Assembly: GCA_946800325.1 (NCBI GenBank)
Contig: OX326957.1
Span: 28,615,054-28,679,053, forward strand
Direction: 5' to 3'
DNA: 64,000 nucleotides
Source: Luzula sylvatica
Lineage: Eukaryota; Streptophyta; Magnoliopsida; Poales; Juncaceae
A program made the position numbers and the translations under genes. The notes beneath the pieces are model-generated. The model had not been told where the DNA came from and did no database searches. It saw only the letters and a program-made list of their open reading frames with translations. The number at the start of each line of letters is the position of its first letter. Within the stretch, counting starts at the first letter, position 1. Shown here piece by piece: positions 23,589-36,200 of the stretch.

Positions 23589-24707
23589 TCACCTAAAATA
23601 CCCCAATTGCAAATCCTGCAACGTTCTGACGAGCAAAGAAGCATTCTTTCCAATTTTTCCTTTATCGTTTCCAATCAAATCGAAACAAACCTCCAAAGCT
23701 CCTTCTTTAACAGCCTCGATTGCACTCTCTTCACAATCAGAGCAAATTAGGTTAAGTACCACCAATCCATTCTCAATAGCTCTTGCCGTACCGTTTCTCA
23801 CAACCGATACCAGCCATTTTATCAAATATTGGATCTTTTTCATTTCCGCCCTCCCTTCTTGACATTTCGCAATCAGGCCCAAAACCTCAATCGCTCTCTC
23901 GGAACCACTTACTCCGAAATTCACCAAACCTGGTATCAAACCTGCCCGTACCGCTCGTTTCCTATTGGCTGGGAATTTGCAGAGCTCGTACAAAGCAGTC
24001 GCAGCCTCGCGCATGCAACGATGATCCGAGCCACTAGAAATCAGCCATGTCAGCGCAGGGAATATTGACGGGTGGGCCCCAATGGTGCACTTGTTGACAT
24101 CAACCATGGCAATACTCGTTAACACCGTGGCCGCCACTGCTGTGGCCATTGGCGTGGCACCTCTGGATGATAAAACGACGGCAATAGAATCCACTGCTCC
24201 GTCAGCCACAAGGCCGACTCGAGTATCATCGCCATCAAGACTCAGGCGTAGCAAGGCACGCAAAGAGAGTTCTTGAGACTCGCCAGAGGATGCCACGTGG
24301 CGGAGAAGGATGGGTACTGCACCGGACTCTAAAGTCAAACAACGGAATTGTACGCTAGACTTGATGTTGGAGTAGAAAGTTGCGAGGTTTTGCATGTCAG
24401 AACCGGAGACGAGGGCAACCGGATCCAGTTGAGAATTTTTGGTATTCGAGGAGTGGCAAGGGTGTAAATTACTGGGAAAAAGAGGGGGAGAGTGTGAGAG
24501 GATGAGGCGGCGAAGGGCATGGTTAGGGATGAGAGGCGGCGAAGGAGGCAAAGGGAGGTTAGTGACCGGACAGGTGCGGTTACCGCAGTCCAGCCAACGT
24601 TGGATGGAGGCGCGGTCGAAGGTATGGCCGGAGGTGAGGATAACCGGGTCCGACATCACCTCGAGTGAGATCGGGCAGCGGAAATCGTCAGGGAGACCAA
24701 CCTCCAT
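23589..24707 (-). CDS. PUB8: U-box E3 ubiquitin ligase, PUB8-like
   Basis: The 372-residue, intronless protein starts MEVGLPDDFRCPISLEVMSD. Residues about 5-78 form a U-box (FRCPISLEVMSDPVI, SGHTFDRASIQRW, CGNRTCPVT, LIPNHALRRLI), which recruits the E2 enzyme. The rest consists of ARM-type helical repeats (LSLRALLRLSLDGD, GLVADGAVDSIAVVL, REAATALYELCKFPANRKR, ERAIEVLGLIAKC) that would bind substrate. The pattern matches Arabidopsis PUB8 along its length. The frame extends upstream to 24830, but that part encodes a Ser-Leu repeat from a (GA)n tract. The Met at 24707, directly before the conserved LPDDFRCPI, is the better start. The gene is likely constitutive or stress-responsive; nothing in the sequence decides this. 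Confidence 0.93.
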   Translation of the reverse strand: MEVGLPDDFRCPISLEVMSDPVILTSGHTFDRASIQRWLDCGNRTCPVTNLPLPPSPPLIPNHALRRLILSHSPPLFPSNLHPCHSSNTKNSQLDPVALVSGSDMQNLATFYSNIKSSVQFRCLTLESGAVPILLRHVASSGESQELSLRALLRLSLDGDDTRVGLVADGAVDSIAVVLSSRGATPMATAVAATVLTSIAMVDVNKCTIGAHPSIFPALTWLISSGSDHRCMREAATALYELCKFPANRKRAVRAGLIPGLVNFGVSGSERAIEVLGLIAKCQEGRAEMKKIQYLIKWLVSVVRNGTARAIENGLVVLNLICSDCEESAIEAVKEGALEVCFDLIGNDKGKIGKNASLLVRTLQDLQLGYFR

Positions 24708-24766
24708 GGCTAGCTGCACGGAGCGAGGAAGGGGGGTCGGGTTTTGGGGAGGTTTGTGGGAGTTAC

Positions 24767-24767
<1 letters not shown>

Positions 24768-24797
<30 letters not shown>
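24768..24797. repeat. (GA)n microsatellite in the PUB8-like 5' leader
   Basis: About 30 bases of GA on the plus strand (CT in gene sense), upstream of the preferred start codon. Confidence 0.9.
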
Positions 24798-24800
<3 letters not shown>

Positions 24801-24955
24801 GTGAGGGGGGAGAAAGCGTGTGGGACTCATTTATGGATTTATGGAGCATTTCATTACTTTTTTTCTTTTTGTGAAGAGGGGTTTAATTTTGATTTATCAA
24901 CTGAATTTGAATAAATTGAATTTTGAATTTTTTAACCATCTCCCAAAAGGTAAAG

Positions 24956-24992
24956 ATTGAAAGAAGAAGAAGAAGAAGAAGAAGAAGAAGAA
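24956..24992. repeat. (GAA)n microsatellite
   Basis: Roughly twelve GAA units, upstream of the PUB8-like gene. Confidence 0.9.
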
Positions 24993-25960
24993 ATCATTTT
25001 TCGTTAAATAAATAACTTAATTTTTTGAAATAAATTTGCATTGTTAGGGAAATTTTATATAATTTTTTTTTGTATTGAGTTTAACAAGTGAATGTCGGCA
25101 TTTTCGAGATTTTTTTCTGTTCGATTACTTTATATTATCGTTTGGTGTTTTTTTTTGGTTAATGTTGTTATATATATTCTGGATAGGTAAATTTATGTTT
25201 TTTCATAACCAAGTTATTGTTTTTAACAGACGTAAAATATCAGAATAATTAGAGTTTTACGAATTATCAACGAAATTAAATACTAGATCATGATATTTTA
25301 TCTTTAATTTTGCTTGCTGGCGACGTACATTTATTGTCGTAGAATTTCTTAAAATACTTACGTGTTTTTACTGGACAAAAATGTTAATTTCACAAATATA
25401 ATCAAACAAAATTTAGTTTGTTTTATTAAAGAAATCAATGCAAAAAAAAAACAGGAGACTTGAATATATAATATAATAATTTGTTCTTTGTTTGTGACCA
25501 GAAAGGGAGAGTGTAGGGTGGGTAGAAAACAGGAGGTGAGAATAAGATATTGACGGCCACAACACACGAGTTTCTTATGTTTATAATTACACCTCTAATT
25601 TTTCTCCTAATCTTTGAATTTTGAGGGTTTGAACCAATAATGGACTTGAATAATCCACTACGTAGTTTGGAATTGTTCATGAACCTATTAAACATTTCAT
25701 TAATTAGATTTAATGTATTTTCTGGCTTTTGTTTGTAGGAGTTAATTAGTACAATAATTTCACTTTTTCTTCTTTTTGGGGGCTTTTTTATTTTAAAAGA
25801 TAATTTGAAATATGGAGTGAAATTATATTTATTATTTAATTCATTTTCTTATCTTGTGGCATTATAAATTTCGAAGGAAAAAAAAATTGTGCACGTCGAT
25901 GGAATTTGGCTTAATTCACGCCTAACACATGTGACACGCCTATCTCATCTCTAATTTTTA
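24993..25960. other. AT-rich intergenic DNA
   Basis: No gene, inverted repeat or clear TE end recognised. Short minus-strand frames near 25358-25695 lack domain features. Confidence 0.4.
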
Positions 25961-27110
25961 TAACTATTCAAATGTATTATATATCTTTGAAATGTATCGA
26001 ATACAATTTTTAAATACAATACATGTTATATAGTTTTACGTATATGATAAATTGATATATCTTTATGTTTTATATTTTTATAGATATATCATATATTCTT
26101 TTAGTTTTGTGATACATGTTTATGTTTTTATACTTTTCTAAATGTATAATATACATTGATGTATGCTATATCATTTTAAATATAATACATGTTATATTTA
26201 TTTGTATATATATGATAGAATTTTATGTTTTATAGCATACATATATTTTAGAAGTGCGATATACATTTTTAGATTTATCACATATTTTTGTACACTAGTA
26301 AACTAATGTATTTTTTACTAGAAATATATTTCGTACAATAATTCATATTTTTTAGTTGTCGTCCGATAGACATCTAAAAGGACAAAAAGTTGTCATTGTA
26401 ACACCATGGCTAGTTCCGACGAACCATCATGGATTAGTCCGTCTCTAGTATGTGTATTTTTTTTCTAAATAGATTTAGTAAACAACAATATTTTGCACTA
26501 ATAATGTATTACGGTATTAGGTGAAAATGTCGAAAAACAGTAGGCTTTTTATGTGAAAATGGTAAGCATTGAAACTTAGAGTTAATACAAAAGAATATTT
26601 AATGAGCATTTACCCAAAATTTATTAACTTTCCACCTAAAGGTCAGAGTAACATGCGAAAGTTTGATTTTTTTTTTTTTTTATTTTGATCGAATTTGTAC
26701 ACTCCAAACGCACGTTCAAAAAAGTATAGAAATTTATATAAATTATTTTAATCTCAAAAGAATAATGCAAAATGTTATTCATGTAAAAATGTCACATCTT
26801 AAAATGTGTATCATACATAATTACATACATAACGACATATCATTCGTACAAAAAAATATAACATGTATTGTATTTCAAAAAGAAATAATATACATCTAAA
26901 AAATATAACAAATAAAAAGTATATCATACATGTAAAAAATATAACATTTAAAAGGGTATATCGATGTACATACATATAAAAATATGATACATTTAAAGAT
27001 ATAATATACCTCAAAAAATGTATCACACATAATATATCATATATTTGAAAAATTATCAGACATACATCTCAAGATATGATGCATCAAAAATATATATAAA
27101 CATGAATGAG
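25960..27110. repeat. AT-rich degenerate repeat field (TATATCATACATTT-like units)
   Basis: Many diverged copies of a word like ATATATCATACATTTAAAAA occur, mostly in one orientation before 26340 and in the opposite one after 26760, with a less repetitive middle. A similar field lies at 41890-42330. It resembles AT-rich subterminal arrays of DNA transposons, but no termini or TSD were found. Confidence 0.45.
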
Positions 27111-28040
27111 AGGCCGCGTGTGTTTGGAGTATGCGTGAAATGCACAAAGTATGTTAAATTGAAAAAAAAAAAATCAAAGTACCACATGTTGATCTCTTAC
27201 AAATTTACAATTATAATTTTCAAATTATTATAAGTTATGTTTATGTAAATTTTTTAAATTAATAAAAAGTTAACAAAAAGTTATTTTTTAATTAATGTTT
27301 TTGTAGAAAAAAACGTATTATGTTCCAAAAAACAAATTCATGTTAAATTATTTGAAATTAATAAAATTTTCTTTAGAAGATTTTTTTGAAGTGTCCCATA
27401 ATTGAGATTTTACTTTTAAAATATAAAATTCTCCTTGATAATATTTCTACAACATTAGTAGGTCCATGATTCCATCAAACAATGATTGAATTATACACGT
27501 ACCTTATATTCCCTAACTATTACAGCAATTTGAGTAATATGATTTTTTCAAATGGAAGAATTTCAAAAATGACGAAAAATAAAGGTTTCGAGTTCATTTC
27601 TCAAATTATTATTTCGTTCAAGTTTTCATTAAAATCCAATCAAATTCTTAACGTTTCATTTTAATCAATCAAGATTTTATTTTTTTAATTCAATTCAATT
27701 GAGTCTTTTTCTTTATTAATTGTTAATTCAATTGTTAAACTCTGACATTGCAATATGTTATCTTGCATATTTAATAATCACGACATAAATTTATTTATTC
27801 ACGAATATATTGTATAATCATGTTATAATTTAACGATTTGATCATCTTATAATAATTTAGTTGAATCAAATTTATTAAATAAAATATTGGATTAATCGAA
27901 TATTGTTCTCCTTGGCTAGATTTTTCCCTTTTTGTCTTTTTTTGACCGAGTGACCGTTGGTGGGTTGGCTCATTGGCCGGTACCATGAGCGGTACAGTAA
28001 GCCAAAAAAGCTGTTGTGCTCATTTTTAGTGCATCATTAT
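27111..28040. other. AT-rich intergenic DNA
   Basis: 27570-27740 has wording typical of decayed MULE termini (alternating CAATTCAATT / TTTTAATCAATCAAG) but no pair. Nothing else identified. Confidence 0.35.
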
Positions 28041-28047
28041 TGTTCTT

Positions 28048-28265
28048 GCTCCACCTAAAATAGCATAATTATTAATTATTCAGATTTCAAATTTGGGGTT
28101 GTGAAAATTGCAATATTATTGATCTTCTATGTCATAAATTTCATTTTAAAAGTTAAGAGTTAGTTATTGAGTTTGTATAATTTACTTTCTTTGCTCGACC
28201 TAAAATAGCATAATTATTCAAATTTCAAATCTGGGGTTGTGAAAATTACAATATTTTTACTTTCT
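28048..28265. repeat. Imperfect tandem duplication, unit about 145 bp
   Basis: 'CCTAAAATAGCATAATTATT' followed by 'TTTGGGGTTGTGAAAATTGC' begins at about 28056. It recurs at about 28198 with small changes (TCTGGGGTTGTGAAAATTAC). Confidence 0.75.
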
Positions 28266-29394
28266 TTGCTCTATAATTTCACTATTTTGTGATTTTATCA
28301 CAGTCGCTATTACCATGCTAATTGTTATTTTAAAATGCGTCTTCTTCTCCCCTCATTTCTACATTGCCAACAAAAAAAAATTACATAGAAACGTTATGTT
28401 TTATAAATCAACTTTATTTTAAAATTGTTTTAAAATTTTTAGATATTTATTAATTAATTTTATCAAATTTATGTTTTGGATAACATTAAATAATAAATAT
28501 ACACTAGAATTTTACAAAAAAAAATCATTAGTTAACAAATATTCGAAATATATTTTTTTTAAATGGATTCACGATAAGAAAATAAATCAATGGTAAAATG
28601 TGATGAAATTTGATGAAAATGATTGGAAAGTGGAAATATATTAAAATATAGATTGAGATACGACATTATTATCTTTTAATCACAAGTCAAAGGTTTTTTG
28701 GTAGCCAAATCAGACCTACCCTAGTTAGCTTTTTAAAAAAAACTAATTAAATCATATTTGACCAAATATACCTCGAATAGAAATATTCACCCTCCATAAT
28801 TCAACACAATAACCAATCATAGCTTTTTATAAAAGGCAAATCAAAAGCCACTCGCCCTTTTTCGATATAGAGAAATGATTTTTGTACCCTCCTAAATGTT
28901 ACCCTTTAATTATATATTATACTTTTTTCATATTTATATTATATTTTATGAACATCTTGAATATCATTTAAATGATTATACATATTTAAATAACAACACG
29001 TATTATTATTTATACATAACATAATTTTATAATTTCATATTTTTGTGGGAGTGTACATTTGTCGGCAATTTTTATAAAATTCTCAAAAGGCGAGTAGTAA
29101 CCGAAATCATATTTATTTTTTTATTTCGAATTATATCCATCTGCCACGTGACAGTGATGAATTGAATGTAGTAAAATGTGGTAGGAAATCACACATTCGT
29201 CAAAATTAAAATCTATAAAAATATGAACTTTTTTTATCCCGATGAAGTTAAACTTAACTGTTACATTCAACACATACATTTTTTTTTTACCAAAATACTC
29301 CTATATATTTTCTTTTTCTTTTTCTTTCTTATTGAAAGTAATAAATAAATGAAAGTGGTTTTTTAAACATATTAGTTTGATAATTTAAAATAAT
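28266..29394. other. AT-rich intergenic DNA
   Basis: No gene recognised on either strand. Poly-A/T runs only. Confidence 0.4.
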
Positions 29395-29403
29395 TTGAAT
29401 TAT

Positions 29404-29573
29404 GAGTAATGATACAGTCCACGAATTTATGACCAAGAATAGACCACAACTGTCACGTGACAGATTTCGATTGGCTGCATCTTTTGCACAACTTTAATGC
29501 AGTCAATCGAAAGCTGTCACGTGGCAGTTGTGGTCTATTCTTGGTCATAAATTCCTAGCCTGTATTATTACTC
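29404..29573. mobile_element. 170-bp fold-back MITE of Mutator type
   Basis: A perfect 9-bp TSD TTGAATTAT lies at 29395-29403 and 29574-29582. The element is almost entirely inverted repeat: GAGTAATGATACAG...ACCAAGAATAGACCACAACTG is mirrored at the other end, with a short unpaired centre near 29480-29500. Each arm carries the palindrome TGTCACGTGACA or its variant, which contains the CACGTG core used by plant bHLH/bZIP factors. It begins with the same G(A/G)GTAATGATA word as the 141-bp MITE at 53556. Confidence 0.93.
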
Positions 29574-29582
29574 TTGAATTAT

Positions 29583-30220
29583 TCAATTATTTTCTGCACG
29601 TTTTCTGTAAATGCATTTTCCTGGATTATGTCATAACAATAATGAAAATGGAGAAATTTCAAACACCTCAATGTATAAATCCAGTTCATTTTTTCAAATT
29701 ACGTAACTTAAAGACTAAATCTGTCAATTCATTGACATCTGTATAATATAATAATTGTTATTATTTTTAGCTCCAAGTTATAAAGTCCAATATATTAAAT
29801 ATAAATTTAAGATTGGTTAGAAGTCAAAACATGAAAAGATGTGCAGGCTAATTTCCTGGCAGGTTCATACTGGTACGGTACCAGCAATCAATTGGGGAGG
29901 AAATTTAATATTGTTGATCAACAGATTTTTCTAATGCCCGAATAATAGTCGTTCAAGTTCAAATAAATCGTAAAGAAGTCCAACAGATATTTCAATTTGT
30001 TTTTGTGGATAATTTGACGAAAAATATATTAACAACTCAGCTGACTTTGAATCAGTTTAATACATTCTGATTTTGTACAAAATATTAAATGGTAGGAAAA
30101 GGTGTTATATATTTGTTTAATTTAGTTGATATATATGATTATTTGTAGAGTCAAAAACAATTATATATCTACTCCTCTTTCGAAAATAAGAAAATCGACT
30201 AGTCTGGTAAAAAAATCGGT
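29583..30220. other. AT-rich intergenic DNA
   Basis: Nothing recognised. Weak frames only. Confidence 0.4.
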
Positions 30221-30224
30221 TTTT

Positions 30225-30440
30225 TTTTGAGAAAATTTTCAAAAAAAATTTTAATTTTTTTTTTGATATCGTAAAAAACCCCAATTTTTAGATATTTCAA
30301 AAAAACTTTTCTAAGATTTTTTTTTGTTTTCAAATATCCAGGGATTAATTTAACTTTGAATGACGTGAAATATTTTTTTAACCAAAATATTCTATTTTCA
30401 TATTTGATAATTAAAATATATATTTCGTTACTTTTTAAAT
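30225..30440. mobile_element. Decayed MULE terminus, same family as 55268-56148
   Basis: The order GAAAATTTTCAAAAAAAAT, AAAAAACCCCAATTTTTAGA, TTTCAAATATCC, TTAATTTAACTTTGAATG, 'TATTTTTTTAACCAAAATATTCTATTTTCATA' parallels the left arm of the intact element at 55268. The other end is missing. Confidence 0.5.
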
Positions 30441-30718
30441 TTAAAAAAATTAGATTAACATTATTTATAATCAAATACATGCATGCATGCATACATACAA
30501 ACATACATGTATATATATAGACATGCACATACAAATGCACGTACTGACATCATACTAGATATATCAAGAACGTTTCGATTAATTCTACTCTGCTTATCGG
30601 AGAACACGACGTACCGTGAACCTGTACCGCGTATCGTGTACCGAACGCAGGGTCGGCCATAGGTCCAGGCCCACTAGACTCGAACCTAGAGTCGATTTTT
30701 TTGAGAGGCCTTGTGTGA

Positions 30719-31136
30719 AAGGGGTGGGCATTCGGTTGAATCGAACCGAACCGAACCGAATCGAATAAGAGCAAACCGAATTAAACCGAACCGAACTAGA
30801 TTTAAACCGAACCGAACCGAATAAAATTTGAACCGATTTAAAACCGAACCGAATTAGAAATTTTATAATGTTAAAATTGAAATGTTATTTAGAAAAAAAA
30901 ATATAAAAACAAATCATATAAAATATACTTACTTTATTTCTAATTTTACAATATTTAATTTTAATATTTTTAAATGAATATAATAGAAAAAGTGAAAAAT
31001 AGTATTAATTCGGTCGGTTCGGTTTAATCGGTTCTGAAAACACCAAAATCGAACCGAACCGAATAAACCAAATAATATTAATTTTTGGATCGAACCGAAC
31101 CAAATAAATCGAACTCGAACCATTTGCCCACCCCTA
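30719..31136. mobile_element. MITE built of CCGAA/TTCGG tandem words (probable hAT type)
   Basis: Inverted termini AGGGGTGGGCA / TGCCCACCCCT bound an interior of repeated AACCGAACCGAA words in one orientation on the left and TTCGGTTCGGTTT-type words on the right. TGTGTGA directly flanks both sides (30712-30718 and 31137-31143), consistent with an 8-bp hAT TSD that has lost one base of identity. The family is widespread in plants. The reading frames across it (30550-30774, 30929-31153) are repeat translations. Confidence 0.8.
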
Positions 31137-32833
31137 TGTGTGATATGTAGCATGTATATAAGTATTTATTATTATACTTATTTATTTTTAGTTTTTATTT
31201 AGCATATTTACAAACCGGGTCTGTTTTTCAGCCCAATACCATTCTTTCGGATTCAATTTAAACACACGGGCCCGTTAAGAAAAATGATACTCGATCCGAA
31301 TACAGATTCTTCTAAAAAATAATTCTCGTGAAATGAACATAAACCCTAGTATCGGCGAAAAAATCGTTGCTGGCTGCTGCAGCTCCCCCCAGCGCCTGCA
31401 TCGTCGTTCTCTCTCCGTGTCGCCGCCGTCGCCCTTCTCTCTCAGCCTTTCCATGTTGCTGCGTCTCCCTTCTCTCTGCGTCGACTGTAACGTGAGCTAG
31501 TTTTCTTCTCGTCTTTTTTGTATGATTTTTTTTGTAGAAGGTGATTGTTTCTTGAACAAATTTGTTGATTGATTTGATTTGATCGTGCCTGTTCTGTAGT
31601 TGATTGCATTTTGTTAGTAGTTTTGATTAGAATTTGTTTTCCTGATTTGTACTTGATGGGCAATCAAGTTACCAATTTCCTGTTTTGTTACTTGAGGTCA
31701 TTCAATTGGAATTGGACCTGTTTTGATAGTTTTTTATTTTATTTTCGACTCTTGACCAATTAACTCGCAAGCAATTGAAAAAACAAACAGTGAATTGAAG
31801 AACCAATTAAATCATGTAAATTGAAGAAACAAAAATTACTCTGTAATTTAACCCTTTTATAATCAATATAAATCAAGGCAATGAATTTTCAAGAGTGAAA
31901 TTTATATATTCTTCTTTTCAACTCTGACCTGTTTATTTGTGTCGAAATGTCAATTTTCAAGAGTGAATTTCAACCGTGAATAATGTCGAATTTAAACAGT
32001 GAATTTTAATAGTTAATTATGTCGAATTTCAACAGTTAATTTCTATTTATGTCGATTTTTAACAGGGAATAATTTCATGAATTATTATTAATCTTTGTTC
32101 GATTGATTTTATTTAGGAATTCGAGATATCATGGCTCTGGAACCATCGGAAGGATTGATCAATTCGCAAAAATTCACGATTAACAAAAAAAAATTGCAAA
32201 AAGAACGGTTCAAGAAGATTTCGAAAATGAAGTAAAAACATGGATAGAAGAAAAGGAATTGCAAGAAAAAGAAACGAAGTAGAAATAGCCGTTGAAGAGA
32301 AAGACGATGAAATGAAAAATAAAGAGCAAGTCGAAGTGAAATAATATGATCGTTATTTTTAACATGCATTTGACTTATTTTGATATGTATATTAATTACT
32401 TATAATATGATATATTTTTATTCTAACTTGTATATCTTATTAGACATATCATTTTTTTATAAATTTCTTGTTTAAAGAATGGTTAAGAGCAAAAAGAATG
32501 GTTAAGTCACTTTAGCCAACAAAATTAGAGCAAACAAACAGTTCAAAAAAAAAAACTCGGTGCATTGAAGAAAAATCACACAATATTATTTCGGTGAATA
32601 AGTTATCGGAATTAAATTTGACTAATATAATTACATTAAAAATTTCTTGTTTAATTAAATAAGTAAAGTTGGTTTTTTATATACTTCAAAATAACTTTTG
32701 TAAACAACAAAAAAAACTAAAGATTATAATTAGAAGTACTGTGGCGTGCTCTTTTTATGTTTTGATTATTTTGAATAAAATAATTTTTTTATTTTTACAA
32801 AAATGTTGTGGAAAGATGTATAATTCTAATTGG
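31137..32833. other. Intergenic region with a promoter-like block and a broken coding remnant
   Basis: 31330-31500 is CT-rich and GC-richer than its surroundings, like a 5' leader. At 32133-32234 (+), after a plausible acceptor (TTTATTTAG|G), an ATG opens MALEPSEGLINSQKF... rich in Lys, stopping after 34 codons. A further Lys/Glu-rich stretch follows to about 32340 in another frame. Together these could be a leader, intron and frameshifted coding remnant of an unidentified small gene. I do not recognise the protein. Confidence 0.3.
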
Positions 32834-32905
32834 GGGAATATCCAACATATCCTTCCTAAAGTAAAAAATAACAAATTTATCCCTCTAAAACAACTAATTA
32901 CATGT
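32834..32905. mobile_element. MULE terminus interrupted by the copia element (left piece)
   Basis: GGGGGAATATCCAACATATCC followed by the 'AAATTTATCCCTCTAAAAC' style of words matches the TIR type of the MULE at 550-3793. Its continuation is found after the copia element at 37730-37800 (ATTAATATCAAATTTATCC). The opposite TIR was not found. Confidence 0.6.
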
Positions 32906-32910
32906 TTATC
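32906..32910. repeat. 5-bp TSD of the copia element, left (TTATC)
   Basis: Repeated at 37725-37729 directly outside the right LTR. Confidence 0.9.
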
Positions 32911-33172
32911 TATTGGAATATTTAGTTAGGCCTTAAATGTACTCTCATTAAGGCCCAATCCTTCTACTCAATTGTTATTGGCTGACACTTAATCACTCGG
33001 ATTAGAAATGATAGAAGGGTCAGGATAGTTTTAGAAGTAGTGCTTAGTAGTGGTAGTTATAAAAATAGTTATGTAACTAATCATTATAAAAAGCTTGTAA
33101 CAGTCCCTGATTAAAGTAATGAAAAAATCTTCCAACTCTAAACTTTCTAAACTCACTGTAATTATTCTTATA
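32911..33172 (+). repeat. 5' LTR of the copia element (262 bp)
   Basis: It begins TATTGGAATATTTAG and ends ATTATTCTTATA. Reading it against 37463-37724 I found no difference. The termini are TA..TA instead of the usual TG..CA; the boundaries are fixed by the TSD, the primer-binding site and the purine tract. Confidence 0.93.
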
Positions 33173-33182
33173 TGGTATCAGA
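33173..33182 (+). promoter_or_regulatory. Primer-binding site for initiator tRNA-Met
   Basis: TGGTATCAGA directly follows the 5' LTR. After ten bases it departs from the canonical ...GC continuation (AAAATT here), so the match is short. Confidence 0.8.
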
Positions 33183-33292
33183 AAATTTTAACTCACAGGA
33201 GTTCAAATTTCGATCCTCTTGATCTCAGAAATCCCACTTAGCATCTGTCCTTAGCTCTTGGGAATTTCATCACCGATCTCCCTGTTTTCAGT

Positions 33293-36200
33293 ATGGCTAC
33301 GCGAATTATCTCGTTTCAAAATCAAATTGCCACAAAATTCGATGGTTCCAACTTTCTAATCTGGAGTACTCAAGTAAAAGCCATCATTGGTGGTTTCGGT
33401 CTAAGCAAACACCTAACCGGTCTTGACGTCCCACCCGAATTCATTGCCGAAACTGCAAATCCTAATCCCGACCACCAAAAATATCTACAACAGGATCTCT
33501 TTCTCCAAGGATGGCTTCAATCCACCATGCACGAACAATGCATTGCTCACACACTCAATTGCACGACTTTGGCTGAGGTATGGCAAAATCTCACCTCTCT
33601 CTATAATACTACTACCTCAGCCACTCTTCTCGATGTGCTCTCTCGACTGGTTACTCTCCGCAAAGGGTCACAATCGGGTGGTGATTACTTTCGTCAAATG
33701 AAACAATACGGTGACTCTCTTGCTCAGTTAGGTTTTCCCCTTCCTGACTTTCTTGTTCCTCTCTTGATCCTCCGCGGCTTAGGTCCCGATTATAATAGCT
33801 TTGTCTCGGCTTTACTTACTCGAGCGAACCCTCCTACTCTTCAGGAACTTCATGGCCAGATAATCTCTCAAGAACATCGCCTTGCCGATCAGCTCGCTCA
33901 GGACTCTCCTCAAGCATTTCTCGCGGCTAAGAACCCCACTTCCAAGGGGTCACTTCCTCCAAGCCAAACTCTCTCTACTCTCGGTGTTCAAACACCGACA
34001 GATTCGGTTTCCAATGCTGGTTCACACGGACCACATCCATCCTCTCTTGAGTCCATTGTTTCCACTATGGGACACCTATTGAGTACCCAGTCAGCATCCA
34101 ATGCTGTCTCTCCCCAAACTACACCAGATTCTGTCTACAAACCCTTATGCGAAGCCTTTGCGGCCCAACTCTTTCGCAATCCCCGCGGTGGTAAATCGTA
34201 CCGTGGAGGTCGTGGTAAATATCGTGGTGGAAATTCCTCAAATACCTCCGGAACCACTCAACTTTTTTGTAAATATTGCCAACGCAACAACCATGATATC
34301 AAGACATGTTGGGCACTTCAAAAATATCTCAACTCACCAACCGAGCCTCAAGCCAACATGATTGAACGTACTCTCTCCTCTTCCTCGGATGGTTGGTATC
34401 TCGACTCCGGTGCTACTAACCATATCACCGCCAATCTTAACTCTCTCTCTACGTATTCTCCCTACCAAGGTAATGACCAAATTAAAGTGGCAAATGGTAA
34501 TGGTTTATCGATTCATAATGTCGGTACTTGTCTTCTTCCAACTAATCGACATAACCTTGTGCTCAATAATGTTCTACATGTTCCTAAGATTACCAAAAAT
34601 CTTATTAGTATTTCTCAATTTTCAAAAGATAATTCTATATCTTTGGAATTTAACCCATCTCTTTGTGTCATAAAGGATCGAGCAACCAATGAAGTACTCT
34701 TAGAAGCTTATCTCCAAGACGGTCTTTATCGTTTGGGCACCTCTTCCTCTCCTTCCAAAACGACGTTTCTAAGCGAGAAGACAACGGAAACCCTTTGGCA
34801 TCGTAGATTTTGTCATGCGTCATATCAAATAGTTCGTGATGTAATTCGCAAGTATAACTTAAATTGTAATTCTAACTCAAACGCGTTTTGCGATTCTTGT
34901 GCAATGGGAAAATCGTGTCGTTTACCGTTTTCTTTAGTGTCTTCTCGTTCTACTTCTCCTCTTGAACTTATCCACTCCGATGTGTGGGGACCCACTAAGA
35001 TCTCTTCACATTCCGGCTCGCGTTATTTTATCCATTTTACCGATGATTTTACTCGGTATACTTGGATCTATTTTCTTCACTCCAAGGATCAAGTTGCAAA
35101 TGTGTTTGCTCTTTTTAAGAGGCGCATTGAAAACCAACTTTCATGCACCATTAAGAGTTTTCAATGTGATGGTGGTACCGAGTTTCTTCCTTTACGACAC
35201 ATTTATCCCGAAATCACGTTTCTTCAATCTTGCCCTCACACGCCTCAACAAAATGGCCTCGCCGAACGAAAACATCGCCACATTGTCGAGCTTTCTCTAT
35301 CTACTATGGCTCAAGGTTCGATTCCTACTACCTTTTGGGATGATATTTTTTATAGTGTGGTTTATTTAATTAATCGTATTCCCAACAAAAACTCCACTAT
35401 CTCTCCATACGAATTACTTTTTAATAAACCACCTGATTATGAATTTTTGCGAGTTATTGGTTGCTTGTGTTTTCCTTACACAAAACCATATAACTCCCAT
35501 AAGCTTGAGAATCGATCTCTTCCATGTGTCTTTTTGGGGTATTCCCCGAATCACAAAGGCTACAAATGTCTCCACTTGCCAACCAACCGCCTCTACATTA
35601 GTCGTCATGTGGTCTTCAATGAGACGTATTTTCCTTTCGCCTTTCATGACTCTTTGCCACAACCCATTTCCTCTCCTTCATCCTCCTTGCACATCCTTGA
35701 TGACTCGCCTTCCGAGCCACTACCTCCATTGGTTCCACCTCCTCAACCTTCTCCTATCCTTGAGTCGCAACTTTCGCCACCAACCGCAACCGATCATCCC
35801 GCCACTTCCCATCATATGGTCACGCGCTCTCGGGATAATACAAGGCGCCCTCGCGTTTTTGCTAATCATGAGGTCTACTCATCCACCAAACATCCCCTCT
35901 CTACTTCTTTTGATGAAGTGGAACCCACATGCTTCACCGATGCTCAAAAGGATCCCAAGTGGCGCAAAGCTATGCAAGATGAAATTAATGCGCTCGTTCA
36001 AAATAATACTTGGACTCTTGTACCTTCTTCACCTCGCCACAATTCCATTGGTTGTAAATGGGTCTTCAAGATTAAACGAAATTCTAACGGATCTATTCAA
36101 CGATATAAAGCAAGACTTGTCGCTAAGGGTTATCATCAACAAGAAGGGATTGATTATACCGAAACTTTTAGTCCGGTTATTAAACCGACAACCATTCGAG

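Noticed and set aside
23783..24804. Plus-strand frames opposite the U-box gene
   Set aside because: Antisense shadows of the PUB8-like coding sequence without family features.
24708..24830. Upstream extension of the U-box protein (41 extra residues)
   Set aside because: It encodes the (GA)n tract as SLSLSLS and lies before the conserved LPDDFRCPI start; PUB8-type proteins begin directly before this motif.
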